NCBI GenBank assembly: GCA_030272155.1
Contig: CP126205.1
Coordinates: 3,026,501 to 3,090,500, forward strand
Direction: 5' to 3'
From: Tetradesmus obliquus
Taxonomy: Eukaryota > Chlorophyta > Chlorophyceae > Sphaeropleales > Scenedesmaceae
Length of the DNA stretch: 64,000 nucleotides
The first letter of the stretch is position 1; each line of letters opens with the position of its first letter. The notes beneath the pieces were generated by a model. The model did not search any database and was not told the DNA's origin. It saw nothing but the letters and a program-made list of their open reading frames with translations. The position numbers and the translations under genes were made by a program. Below, one piece after another: positions 34,575-44,432 of this stretch.

Positions 34575-36172
34575 ATGCGAATCATAGTCAACTGCACGGG
34601 TGGCGGCAGCCACTCAATGGTGTGTACCGCCAAGAGCAGCAGTGCTACAACAGCAGCACATATGCTGCCCAGACCAACCCACCCGCACTGCACTGCTGGC
34701 ACATGCAGATGCTGCTGGACAGCACCACTGTACATGACCTGAAGCAGCACATAGAGAGGAAGGAAGGTGGGGGTACTGCAACATTTATTTCACATGCACC
34801 AGCCGAACAGCTGCACATGCTGCGGCAGCAAGCGGCTCAGATAGCTATGCAGTACTGCTGGTGTTGCATCACGCCATGCCTGTCCTTCCTGCAAGCCAGC
34901 TTCATCTGCATGCTACTGTTTCTGACCTGCCTTGTTGCCTTCAGGCGTGCCAGTGCACCAGCAGCTGCTGCTGTTTGCTGGCCAGGTGCTGTGCCCCGAC
35001 TCAGCTCTGCTGCTGGACCACTTAGGCCTTGACAAGTTCAGCCTGGCGCATGAGGTGAGCTGCTGCTGACTGGTGTAACACAGTCGTATGGTGGCCCCTT
35101 GCAGGAAGAGCTTTTCAGCGGCTCCTGCAGGCAACCCCCTTGTGTGCTGGCTGATGTGCTGCAGGAAGTAGCAGCTGACCTGGACTCAGCATTAAATGCA
35201 AGAGTGGTGGTGCCACTGCTGCTGCTGCAGGTGGTGGTGTACATGCAGCGCCAGCTGGCGTGGCCAGTGCTGGTGCGCCTCTGCCAACTATGCTGCTGCT
35301 GCTGCTGCTGCTGCTGCAGGTGGTGGTGTACATGCAGCGCCAGCTAGCAGAGCCAGTGCTTGTTTATCTCTGCCAGCCAGGCCCAGCACCCTGCCAGCTG
35401 CACGCAGAGACAGTCGAGGCACACAGCACCCTGGCTAACATCATGGGCCTGCTGCAACAACGCAAGCTGGCCAGTAGGCCCTTCCCTGTAGCAGCTGGTG
35501 CGGCAAGCACACAGCGGCAAGGACCAGCAGCAGCACGTGCAAGCACACACAGCAGCCGGAGCAGTGTGGCGGATAGCAGCAGTGGGGGTGCTGGCACTGG
35601 AAGTGCAGGAGAGAGTGCTGCTGGCGGCAGTGTTATCTTGCCGAGCTGCGTGGTGGTGAAGCGGCAGGACGGCAGCTGCTGCAGCAGGGTGCGAGTCACA
35701 GAGGGCTGCAGCATTTCACAGCTGCAGGACACCATCCAGCAGGTGGAGGTGAGACGCCGGGCACTGTTCGGTTTATGGCAGCAGATTGCTTGACAGGTAC
35801 AGGGCAGCAGCTGCTTCATCTTGGCAGGCCACAAGTAGTCGCGGGAGCTGGACATGTTTGCTGCTGGCCAGGTACCCTGACCCTCTGTATGCCAGCGTGC
35901 ATTGCAAGAGGGCATCAGTGCCTTCGGCTGGAGTCTGTGACAGAACCCCTGCATGCTCTCTCTCGACTACAGAACACCAGCACCTCGTGATTCCTTTACA
36001 CTCCTTCTCACATGCACATGTACATATTGCAGGGCGTGGCCCCCAGCCACCTCAGCTTCTGTCAGGCGCAGGACGGCTGCCTGCACGTGGTGTGGGGCCC
36101 CAGCGCCGACAGCAGCAGCAACAGCCACACTGTGTACAACAGGAGCAGCATGCCGCAGACCACCATGCTGGT
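34575..36172 (+). CDS. Ubiquitin-like-domain protein, otherwise unrecognised
   Basis: Exon 1 (34,575-34,619) encodes MRIIVNCTGGGSHSM. Exon 2 (34,709-34,766) gives MLLDSTTVHDLKQHIERKE. Exon 3 (34,945-35,054) gives VPVHQQLLLFAGQVL and LLLDHLGLDKFSL. Joined in frame by GTGTGT, GTGGG and GTGAG donors, these make a complete beta-grasp ubiquitin-like pattern: a first strand, the T-V-x-x-L-K-x-x-I helix, and the Q-x-L-x-F-x-G-Q strand. Further exons at 35,103-35,230, 35,319-35,748 and 36,034-36,172 encode a second stretch of similar rhythm (VRVTEGCSISQLQDTIQQVE, then GVAPSHLSFCQAQDG), perhaps a second ubiquitin-like fold. The 3' end is not resolved. It could continue across 36.2-38.2 kb into the coding region at 38,357. 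There is no C-terminal diglycine at a domain end, so it is a domain protein and not a conjugated modifier. Confidence 0.6.
35200..35350 (+). repeat. Two copies of exon start VVVYMQRQLA
   Basis: (CTG)n CAG GTGGTGGTGTACATGCAGCG occurs at about 35,218 and 35,305, an 87-bp shift with one clear parent exon (the second, which continues to 35,748). The CTG run again precedes the acceptor. Confidence 0.8.
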
Positions 36173-36310
36173 GAGCAGAGAGGCGTGTGTGGTGGTGTAC
36201 TCAAGGTACTTAGTGATTTGACTTGAAGCGCTCTGCAGTACTGGCAGTGTGCAGCTGCACACCGTTGCCTGTGCATGCCGCAGACCACCGTGCTGGTGAC
36301 CACGGAGGCA
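36150..36310 (+). repeat. Two copies of exon end CCGCAGACCACC.TGCTGGTGA
   Basis: The exon end MPQTT(M/V)LV with its donor-like GTGA occurs near 36,152-36,174 and 36,278-36,300 in the ubiquitin-like gene. Confidence 0.7.
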
Positions 36311-36319
36311 CTTGCAGCG

Positions 36320-37815
36320 GCGGCAGCGGTACATGCTGCTTTGTGCTTTTGTGAAATGCGCTTCCTGCAACCTTGTTACAGTATACACGGCACTACAGGT
36401 GAATGCCTGTGCACGGCAGAGACAGCCGTTTGAGCGGCAGCTGCATAAGACACGTAGGTTTGCTTCCAGTGTTGTCGCAGAAGCAACCGTGCAGAATCAA
36501 CATGCGACTGTGCTGCTGTGCATGTTGCTGCTGCCGCAAATCGCAGGTGAAGAAGGACATTGGCAATCAAAGCATGCCTTTGAGCGCACTCGTGAAGGAG
36601 CAAGCAGTGATGCCATGATGTGCCACAGCGCAGCAGCACAGTGCTGAGTGCATGGCGGCATCACACAGCGGGTGTGATCAAACTTTTTGAAAGTGTATTT
36701 GCTGATGCACTGCTGCCAGGCAGCAACGCCAGTGTTGAGTTCAGCACTGGCTCCTCCTCATGTTCTCACAGTACAACTCTGTGTAATGACATGGTTTTAA
36801 TCCTGGATGATACCCAGCCTGGAGTAATGACTGTAAGCCTTGTTGCAGCGGCTGTGGATGCTGGCAAACAGGTCTCTGCCCAAGCGTTCAAGGGCGTTCC
36901 ACGCGGTTCTGTTTGTTTTGTTATCAGGGGAAGCAACATCCTACTGGCTGATCATACACAGCAATTCGAGCAGTTCCTGCGCGCATTAAACGGGTGTGCA
37001 ACAACGCTAATCAAAATAATTCGCAGATCAGTTTCTTTTAAAGTTGGGAGGGGACCTGCCAGGCACAGGCGTGGCCAACAGCTGGTACAGGGGCCATGTG
37101 TGTCGATTTGCTGAGCTGAAGGCAGCACAGCGCAGCAGAACAACAGCACAGCGCAGCAGAACGCAGCACAGCGCAGCAGTTTGATATGAGTACACATGTA
37201 GTAACTACAGTACAGGCCGGTTGCCAGCAGTTGCCGTTCTGAGAACCTGCCACGCCGTAAGTCAGGAAGGTGACTGCAGGGGTTGCCATTGATACCTACT
37301 TTGATTTTCTCAAATATACGTTCGATTTATGTAACGAGCTCCGCACCATGTGCAAGGCTGAGGTGTCCTGGGCCTGCATGACCTTCACAGTGAGACAGGT
37401 GTCTCAGATGGTGGGTGACTGGTAGTGATGCAATGCCCTAGGAAGGTCAACGCCACCTGCCAGCTGTTTACTTGGGTACATAGCGCCTATGATACGTTTT
37501 CAAAATTTCATTCAACCTTCAATGTGTTCGCTGTCCGCCTCGCAGAAGATGTTTGACCGTAAACACACCTACACCACAGCTGCTGCGAGGCAGGCGATCT
37601 GCATTGCTAAAGCATCTGGATAGGTTTAGAAATTGCAATTGATGACGGCCACCATTGACCGGTAACAGCCTTTTAGGGTAGGCTTCGCCTGCCTGTGTCT
37701 ACAACACGGTGTGTAACAAGTGAGACAACGCAGCACTGCTTAGGCAACAGCTAGGTACCTCGTGCTTCAATTTGAGTTTTATACCGAATTTTCTGTCACG
37801 CGTAAGGTCGTCAAC
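36320..37815 (+). other. Stretch without a recognised gene
   Basis: Contains one plus-strand open stretch (36,620-37,114) with a fairly protein-like segment (VAAAVDAGKQVSAQAFKGVP, VCFVIRGSNILLADHTQQFE) but no recognised family and no clear splice partners. The rest is less GC-rich than the genes around it. It may be intron, intergenic DNA or old insert. Confidence 0.4.
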
Positions 37816-38037
37816 ATGGCAGCATTGCACACTAGGACGCCCGCTCATGCAGATAGAGTGCTTGGCAAGAGCTGGGCAAGGCCTGGCAGCACTCGTACGC
37901 AGCGTGTAAGGCCTTTTAATGCCGCTGCAAACAGGATTTCTCTTCAGGTGCGGCAGGCGAGTCAAGGACAAGTAGTAGCATGTGCCACGTCTGCACATAC
38001 TATTCCAGCTCTGTCAGCTAAAGCGGTCCGGCGTTGA
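37816..38037 (+). CDS. Possible first exon encoding a chloroplast transit peptide
   Basis: The ATG at 37,816 follows a leader with no upstream ATG nearby. The peptide MAALHTRTPAHADRVLGK...ARPGSTRTQRVRPFNAAANR is rich in Ala, Arg, Ser and Thr, lacks acidic residues over most of its length, and ends in SQGQVVACATSA, close to the V-x-A cleavage motif of green-algal transit peptides. It stops at 38,035-38,037 if unspliced; a GTGCGG donor inside (about 37,947) would be an alternative end. It may be the first exon of the gene whose main coding part starts at 38,357. The join has not been established. Confidence 0.45.
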   Translation: MAALHTRTPAHADRVLGKSWARPGSTRTQRVRPFNAAANRISLQVRQASQGQVVACATSAHTIPALSAKAVRR

Positions 38038-38356
38038 CATAAACATAGATCAGAGCTTTTTGCAGTTGATTCTGATGGCAGTTGGGCATAGTGTGCCTCG
38101 GGAACAGAGTGCCATACCCTGGAGCGCGCCCCAAGCAATTCTGCAGCTATCAGGGGATTACCGCAGTCCGTGGCTCCGATTGAAATATATATATATATTA
38201 ATGCGGTTTATGTTTTTTAACAGCGCAGCTGATTTGCGAGGCGCTGACCGCGCCTTCATGACCCTGGCACTCCCCTTACTGCTGAAACTGGCAGGACCAC
38301 CTTCACGCAGATCCTAACCACCGCAGCTGCTGCAAACGTTTTACATTGCCTGCAGG

Positions 38357-39857
38357 ATGCCAACCTAGGCCCCTTCCCACGGCTGCAGGAGATCATCATC
38401 AGCGGCCCCACCTGGACCAGCAGCAGCAAGCAGACCAGCCCCAGCAGCCAGCCCCAGCAGTCCTCTTCATCAGCCGTGGAGCATGCAGCAGAAGCAGCAG
38501 CAGCAGCTGCACAGCAGAGCAGGGCAGAAGATGATCTTTTCCTTGAGCTGCCTCAGTGGGCGCAGCGCTTCATGCGCCAGGTGCCAGAGCTGCCCAATGG
38601 CCGCAGGATGCTGCTGCATCTGCTCAACTCCTTCGAGGCAGTCAAAGCCAAGGCAGCAGAGGCATCAGGGGAGCAGAAGGCAGCAGTGGAGGCCTACCTG
38701 CACCTTGCTTTGGTTGACATTGTGTCACAGGCGTGGCAGCAGCACATGGAGGAGCTCGAGCAGTCACTGGACATGACAGCTGCACAGGTGCGCAGCCGCC
38801 CCACCACCAGCAGCAGCAGTAGCAGCAGGAGCGTCTGAACATGGCAGAGTACCGCAGCAGCGGCAGCAGTCCACGTTGACAGCGTGATTCTCTCGTGTCT
38901 GAAAGGAAACCGTAGTACTCCCGCCAGCAAAAGCAAGCAGCAGGCGCCCGGCAGCACCTGCAGCAGAAGAGCCGCAGGTTTGCGGTGCCACCCGACACAC
39001 CGTCCGTCCTGCATCCTGCATACTGATGTTCACATATCGTCCCCCTACATGCATACATCTCACCCATCTTTCTCACCTGTTCCTGTCCTGCCCCGTCTGC
39101 CATTTCCTATTCTCCACTATCTCTCCTGCAGGGCCGTGCTAGCTGCACCAGCCAACTGGCGCAGCAGCACCTCAACGGACGCCTCGCACTCTGCGGCTGC
39201 CGCTACCTGCGCCTTGAGGCCTCTGCCAACCTGGCCAAGCAGGTCCACCTGCTACTGGATTGCCAGGGCTTTGAGCCAGCCATCAAGCTCTCTGCGCTGC
39301 CGCAGCCACACACTTTGGGCCTGAACTTCCCTCAGCTGCTGCAGCAGGGCTTAGGCCTGGACCTGGTGAACCCTAAGGTCCGCGCAGTGCCTGCGGAGCA
39401 GCTGCAGTGCCTGCAGGCGCTGCCTTTTGAGGAGTACCACGCAGTGGTAACCTCAGATGCGGCTCTGTCTGGCGAGTGCTGGGCGTTTGACTACTGGGGG
39501 AACTGCGCATCGCTCGCGCCGGCTCCTTTTGCAAAGTTTGGGACAGGGGAGCTCGCAGCGCTGCTGACACAGGAGACCACGCTTGCAAGCCTGGAGAACG
39601 GAGTGTGGGGCAGAGCCCTGGTGGCAGCAGCAACTGAGGCTGGGCTTGTCCTGCAAGTTGCTGCAAAGGAGCAGCAGGAGGTCGCAGTCATGGCTGGGGC
39701 AGGCAGTGTAGGCAGTGCGTCCGCCTGGCTGTTCCTGCAAGGCCAGCTGGCAGAGACGATGCAGCAGGGAGGGCTGCAGAGGATGCGGCAGTTGGCGCTG
39801 GCGGTTGTGGCGGCTGCTGTTACTGTGCTGCAGGTCGGGCAGCAGCAGCAGCAGTGA
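38357..39857 (+). CDS. Unrecognised protein, 3' part
   Basis: Two well-supported exons. The first (38,357-38,787) starts DANLGPFPRLQEIIISGPTW after a TGCCTGCAG acceptor, passes a Ser/Gln/Ala-rich stretch and continues with ELPQWAQRFMRQVPELPNGR, ending before GTGCGC. The second (39,132-39,857) starts GRASCTSQLAQQHLNGRLAL and contains KQVHLLLDCQGFEPAIKLSA, FEEYHAVVTSDAALSGECWA and a C-terminal hydrophobic helix (RQLALAVVAAAVTVLQVG) before polyQ and the stop. The helix could be a membrane anchor. No family was recognised. If the transit-peptide exon upstream belongs to it, the protein is plastid-targeted. Confidence 0.6.
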
Positions 39858-40165
39858 GCGCAGCAGCAGTGAGGGCAGCAGGGGCCTGTTATGCTGGGTG
39901 GCTGTAAAGTATTAGGAAGCAGCTGTGCGTTGGAATGTGGGCAGTGCATCGGCCTGGCTCTTCCTGAAAGGGCAGCTTGCAGAGACGATGCAGCAGGGAG
40001 GGCTGCAGAGGATGCGGCAGCTGGCGCTGGCAGTGGTGGCGGCTGCCGTGACTGTGCTGCAGGTCGGGCAGCAGCAGCAGCAGCAGTGAGCGCAGTGAGG
40101 CCAGCAGCAGATGTATGTGTAGCGCACTGGGTGGATGCAAAGTATTAGGAAGCAGGTGTGCGTTG
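39705..40165 (+). repeat. Duplicated 3'-terminal exon plus 3' UTR
   Basis: The coding end from GSASAWLFLQGQLAETMQQG to the stop, plus the following AAAGTATTAGGAAGCAG stretch, recurs with a period of 229 bp (39,711 and 39,940). The copy keeps the frame (GSASAWLFLKGQLAETMQQG) and a stop after polyQ. Both coding sequence and untranslated region were copied, so the source was genomic DNA and not a spliced exon. Confidence 0.9.
39903..39907 (+). terminator. TGTAA polyadenylation signal
   Basis: TGTAA 46 bases after the stop at 39,857 and before the duplicated terminal exon. The copy of this position near 40,135 reads GGATGCAAAG, so the signal is lost there. Confidence 0.55.
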
Positions 40166-43100
40166 GAGTGGTGGCTCATTATCGTATTGATCAGCATGGT
40201 CATACCGAGGAATGCAATCCGGCTGGGGCCTGGTGTTGCTAGTAATGCATGATTGGTACTTCACTGCACAGTTTGTGTATGGAAGGGGCTGGGCATCGCA
40301 GGCGGGTGGTGTCTCTGGTGCCTCTTGTATCTGGCCTTTGGCGGTTATACAATACACATCAGATGCCGCAGTGTGTTGGGTCTGTGCAGGGTGCTGGGCG
40401 GGTGCATGTGCATACGATCAGGCGCCTGGGTGTTCATTCGGGGATCAGCTGCGTCGTATCAGGCTGTGTTGCCCATGTTTGGTGGCCAATCAAACTGGCA
40501 CACACGAGCCAGAGGTTTTGTAGTATTAGGGTTCAGTTCAGGGCATGTGCTCTGCTGTTGGTGGTTTAGCCGCGTGGCTCATATGTGCATACACCACTGC
40601 CGTCCTTTCCCTGGTTCCTGGCGCTGTCTTTTCTGTGCGCATGCGGCGAGGTTTTGGGTGGGCGTGGCTGTGTTCAGGTGCTTGGTTGCTGTTCAGAAGC
40701 ATGTGTGCATCATGCGTCTGCTTTGATTCTGCGTGTGTTGAGAGGGTGGGGCTGGGTGCACCGGGCGGGTGGGTGGGGGCAGCAGCAGTGGCAGCCAATC
40801 GCGCACATTGCAACTGCGTAGAAAAAAAGCATGCGAGGAGCTGGGCTGTGCATTGCTGGGTGTTGGCTGCTGCTGCTGCTCTTGTTGCGGTACAGTTGGC
40901 GCGTATTAGGTTCAGGTGGTATCGCCGCATAGCTGTGGTTAGGTCATGATTCTGGCATGCTGTCATTGCTCTTGCGAGTGTGATGCTCTTGCGAGAGTTT
41001 GCTGTGCCTTCTGGCACGCTGTGAACAGGAAATCTGCAGGAGTTGACCTGTTGTTGACCTAAAGTCCTGGTCTGGGGGCTGCTGTGTGAGAGAGAGGGAG
41101 AGCTCTGTGTGGACTGGGGTCTACTGCAGTGTGCTGACTTGCTTGGCGCTGATGCGCATAAGGGGTGTGTTGCCTTTGCTTGGGCTTGAAGTAGACATAC
41201 ACGCCACTTATATGTATGCGCATACATATGTATGCATGCATCATGTGTGTTGTCATGTGATGTATGTATGTACTCGGGGGGCCTGTTCCCGCCTGCAGGA
41301 CAGGGTACAGACCGTGTATGGCGCTGACCGGGTGTGATAGGGCGGGTTGGGAGAATTGGAGGTGACCAGAGGACATGCTTCAAAGCAGCGATGGCTATGC
41401 TGAACCGCAGCATGTGACGAGTGCAAAAGAGCGGCTGCCACAGAACAGCCGTGGCCGGCGACGCACTGCACAGCAATGTGTGTACAGCAAGAGTTTGGAG
41501 CCTGGACAGCAGCACCATATATACGCATCATATATATGCTCCGCATCACAACCAGCGCAATTTTGCTTGGCGCCGGCTGCCCAATTCACGGCATGCCGGC
41601 GCCAAATCCTGCGCACTCCTGCTGACTGGACACTCTTGTATCTGGCGACCTCTGTGGTGCCTGTAGTGCCCCTCTGTGCTTTGCTGCAGCCTACTTTGTG
41701 CTGTGTTGCGGCACCCACTTTGTACTGCGCAGCAGCACTCGTCACTGTGCTTTGCTTGACCCTGCTGACCTGACCACCTTATACCCAAAAACCCTAAAAA
41801 GGCCAGCTTTGGCAGCAACTTGCGCGCCCGACCTGCTTTTGATTATGGGAGACCCACTTGGTTGACTGCTAGCACTCTTTGATGGCTTTTGTAGCCCCCT
41901 TGCTGACTTTAAATAGCCACCTTGTTGACTGCAATGCGTGTTTGGTGACTTGGATTTGGCACAGGCATGTTTGAGAGTTGAGCGCATGCTCAGCAACCGA
42001 CCTTGCTGGGTTTTAACTTGAGGGGAGAGAGGTTTAGGGTTCGCGCGATGGTGGCGTGGTTTTGGGTGCAGGCTTGAGACCCGTGTTGATACCTGTGATA
42101 GGCGCAGTATTTTTGGTAGTATGGCTGGTATTGGGCATCAAATTGTGCGGGGTTGTGGCTGTAGTCGCGCTTTTGCAGACGGTGCCAGCGCAACAGCACA
42201 GGCTTCTGTGTGTAGCACCTTCCAGTGCTGACAAAGATTGCAGCGGCTTTGGTCGCTCTCTTTGCTGCTGGTTGTGCATGCAGTGGTACGGCTGGCATCA
42301 GAAGGCAAGACAACAGAATGCTGCACCAGGCTGTATAGTATGTTGTGCAGTCTGTCATGCTTCTGTGCTATTCACAGTGCCTGTAGCTGGTTGCTGGTAG
42401 TGCTGTTGTGATGTAGCGCGACGATTGTGATTAGCCCTGTACCATATGGCAGGTGAGCAGCTGATTCGGTGCTGCTGTGACAGTGCTGGCAGTTCTAGTA
42501 GCTGGCAAGTGCTCTGCTGGACGATTGCAACACACCAGCAGTAGCACACATTGGGCATTGAACAGCCAGTCAGTCAACGCCATGCTACACTTGGCCAGAC
42601 TGGTTTGGACCCTTGTCGAGTTGACTTTGACTGTGGTCAACTGTGGTTTGACCACCAGCCTAAATGGGTTCCTTGCGTACAAGGTGGTGCTTGCAGGAGT
42701 GTGACCACCTGCTGGCTGGAAATCGTTATCATTTGTGTGCACCTGCGGCAGCAATTGATTCATTGTTGCATGATCACAGCAACAGACGGCATACCTATTA
42801 TGCGTGTTATGTGTGCCAGGAACCGAGCAGTGTGAGCTGACTTCGCGCACCTGCAGGTGTTGTTTGGTGTATGTAGGACTCGTGCTGGCAACCCTCTTCA
42901 GGTCTCTGCCAGGCAGTGCCTGTTGAACATGCATGCACGGGGCAGCAGGTCAGCAATGGTTTTGGTGGTTGTATGTTTCTGTGCGAGGATGGAACGCATC
43001 CCTTGAGTGAAGGTAACAGCTGCCATGTCCTGCAAACTTGTTCCTTGTCAGTCCTGCCGTTCTCTTACTTCAGTGACAGTGCCATGCTGTGCCTGATGAT

Positions 43101-43270
43101 CAGGCACACACACACCTCTGTCCTCAAAAGGAGGCAACAACTCAGGATTGTCGGGGTACCACGCTTGCCCTGCAGTTGCAGATGGCAAGGCTGGTGCAGG
43201 TGCCTGTACAGGTGGTTCTACAACAACAATGAGCCGGCGCTTTTCACCAAATCAACAACACAGCAACGGG
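40166..43270. other. About 3.1 kb with no convincing gene
   Basis: Open frames occur on both strands, the longest 40,538-41,518 on the minus strand, but they are Ala/Thr/His/Cys-rich, lack splice structure and resemble no family. A perfect 20-bp palindrome (ATATGTATGCGCATACATAT) lies at 41,210-41,229 beside further TATG/CATA repeats. Confidence 0.5.
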
Positions 43271-43274
43271 TGTC

Positions 43275-43990
43275 ACCATGGTCGGCGCCAGCCCCCCCCC
43301 CGAAGCAGGGTCCAGGGCCGGGGATAGGACCCAAGCGATGTCGATTTCTTGCAGCTGCCTGAATGAACTAGAACAAGAAGCTAGGATTGCAAAGACGAAA
43401 TGCTAATGATTATTTATTGCGCTTTTAATCAGAAATCGAGGTGGTCCAAAGGGGTCAAATCCGCCGTTGACTGCGATATGCTCACATATATTTGCGATTG
43501 TGGTCTCATAAGGAAATGAACCAGAACGAGACCTGAAATCATAGTTACAAAATATGACGGTTGAACGCTTTACATCAAAAAATAGGCAATCGAGGTGGTC
43601 CTAAGCGGTCGAATCGGCTGACGAGTGCCGGTACCGGAAAGTCTGCTCAGGGAAAGGGCCCGCAGCACCCAAAAAAGGCTCAAATGTCTTCCAATATACT
43701 GTATCAATGATTATACGGTGTTTTGGCGGCGAGCAGTTTCGTCACTGCCCCGAGTGCAGCCCGAGTGCACCCCACTGTGACACCCCCGACACCACTGCAG
43801 TGCTGGTGACTGAGGTCAAATTGCCCAAACCGGTTGGACACGAACGCGTCCCAGCAGCCTCACAATTGTTCATGAAGTAATATTGAACATAATAAATGCG
43901 ACTGGAGACATCGCTTGGCTCGTTCGTGTCAGCCCAGTACTGGGGTCCAGGGTGCTTTGGGGGGGGGGGGGGGGGGGGGGTCGGCGCTTG
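43275..43990. repeat. Diverged inverted repeat around an A/T-rich core
   Basis: The plus-strand stretch at about 43,275-43,345 (GGCGCCAGCC, poly-C, GAAGCA, ... CCAAGCGATGTC) resembles the reverse complement of about 43,905-43,990 (GCGCCGACC, poly-C, AAAGCA, ... CCAAGCGATGTC). The core is more A/T-rich and holds a direct repeat, AATCGAGGTGGTCC, at about 43,435 and 43,588. It could be a worn miniature inverted-repeat element. Terminal duplication of a target site was not found. Confidence 0.35.
43959..43980 (+). repeat. Poly-G tract (22 G)
   Basis: 22 consecutive G (C on the other strand) near the left end of duplication copy 1. It is a potential G-quadruplex and a place where base-calling and replication slip. 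The copy-2 counterpart at 55,460-55,484 has 25 G. Confidence 0.95.
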
Positions 43991-44200
43991 CTCCGCAGCA
44001 CCCGACAGTTTGCATCATGGTAGTGGCACCTGTACGGTACACCACACCAACCCGGATCGCTTCAACGTACATGTGCGCTCTTGCATTTTTTAAGCACATT
44101 GCAGTAGCGCCTTGTGCGACCTGTAACAGTCATGCTGTTGCAGTTTCACTAAACGCAGTTGTAGCTGAACTCCCATCTGTTCATCACCAGCACACCCCCT

Positions 44201-44205
44201 TTACA
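44201..44205 (-). terminator. TGTAA polyadenylation signal (minus strand)
   Basis: TTACA on the plus strand, about 230 bases past the stop of the terminal exon of the PHD-exon gene, copy 1. The equivalent site in copy 2 is 55,705-55,709. Confidence 0.4.
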
Positions 44206-44432
44206 ACTTGAAAGGAAAGCAAACAGACGGGCAAGCCATGCTGCTAAGGGCCAACTGTCAGCATCATGGCAGCGGACACCGCATTGCATACACACATTGC
44301 CAGCACCTGCCTGCCAGCTGGACTTCCAGCTGACGCTGATGCCGCTATCCCCGACCCATAGGCCGCAGCATGTCATGCAGGGTCCCAGCGCGTCAGCAGC
44401 TGTATAGAGAGTGTGGTCACCTGCGGGTGCAA

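Noticed and set aside
40538-41518. 326-residue minus-strand open frame
   Set aside because: Low-complexity Thr/Ala/His/Cys composition, no splice structure, no recognisable domain, and overlapping open frames on the other strand.
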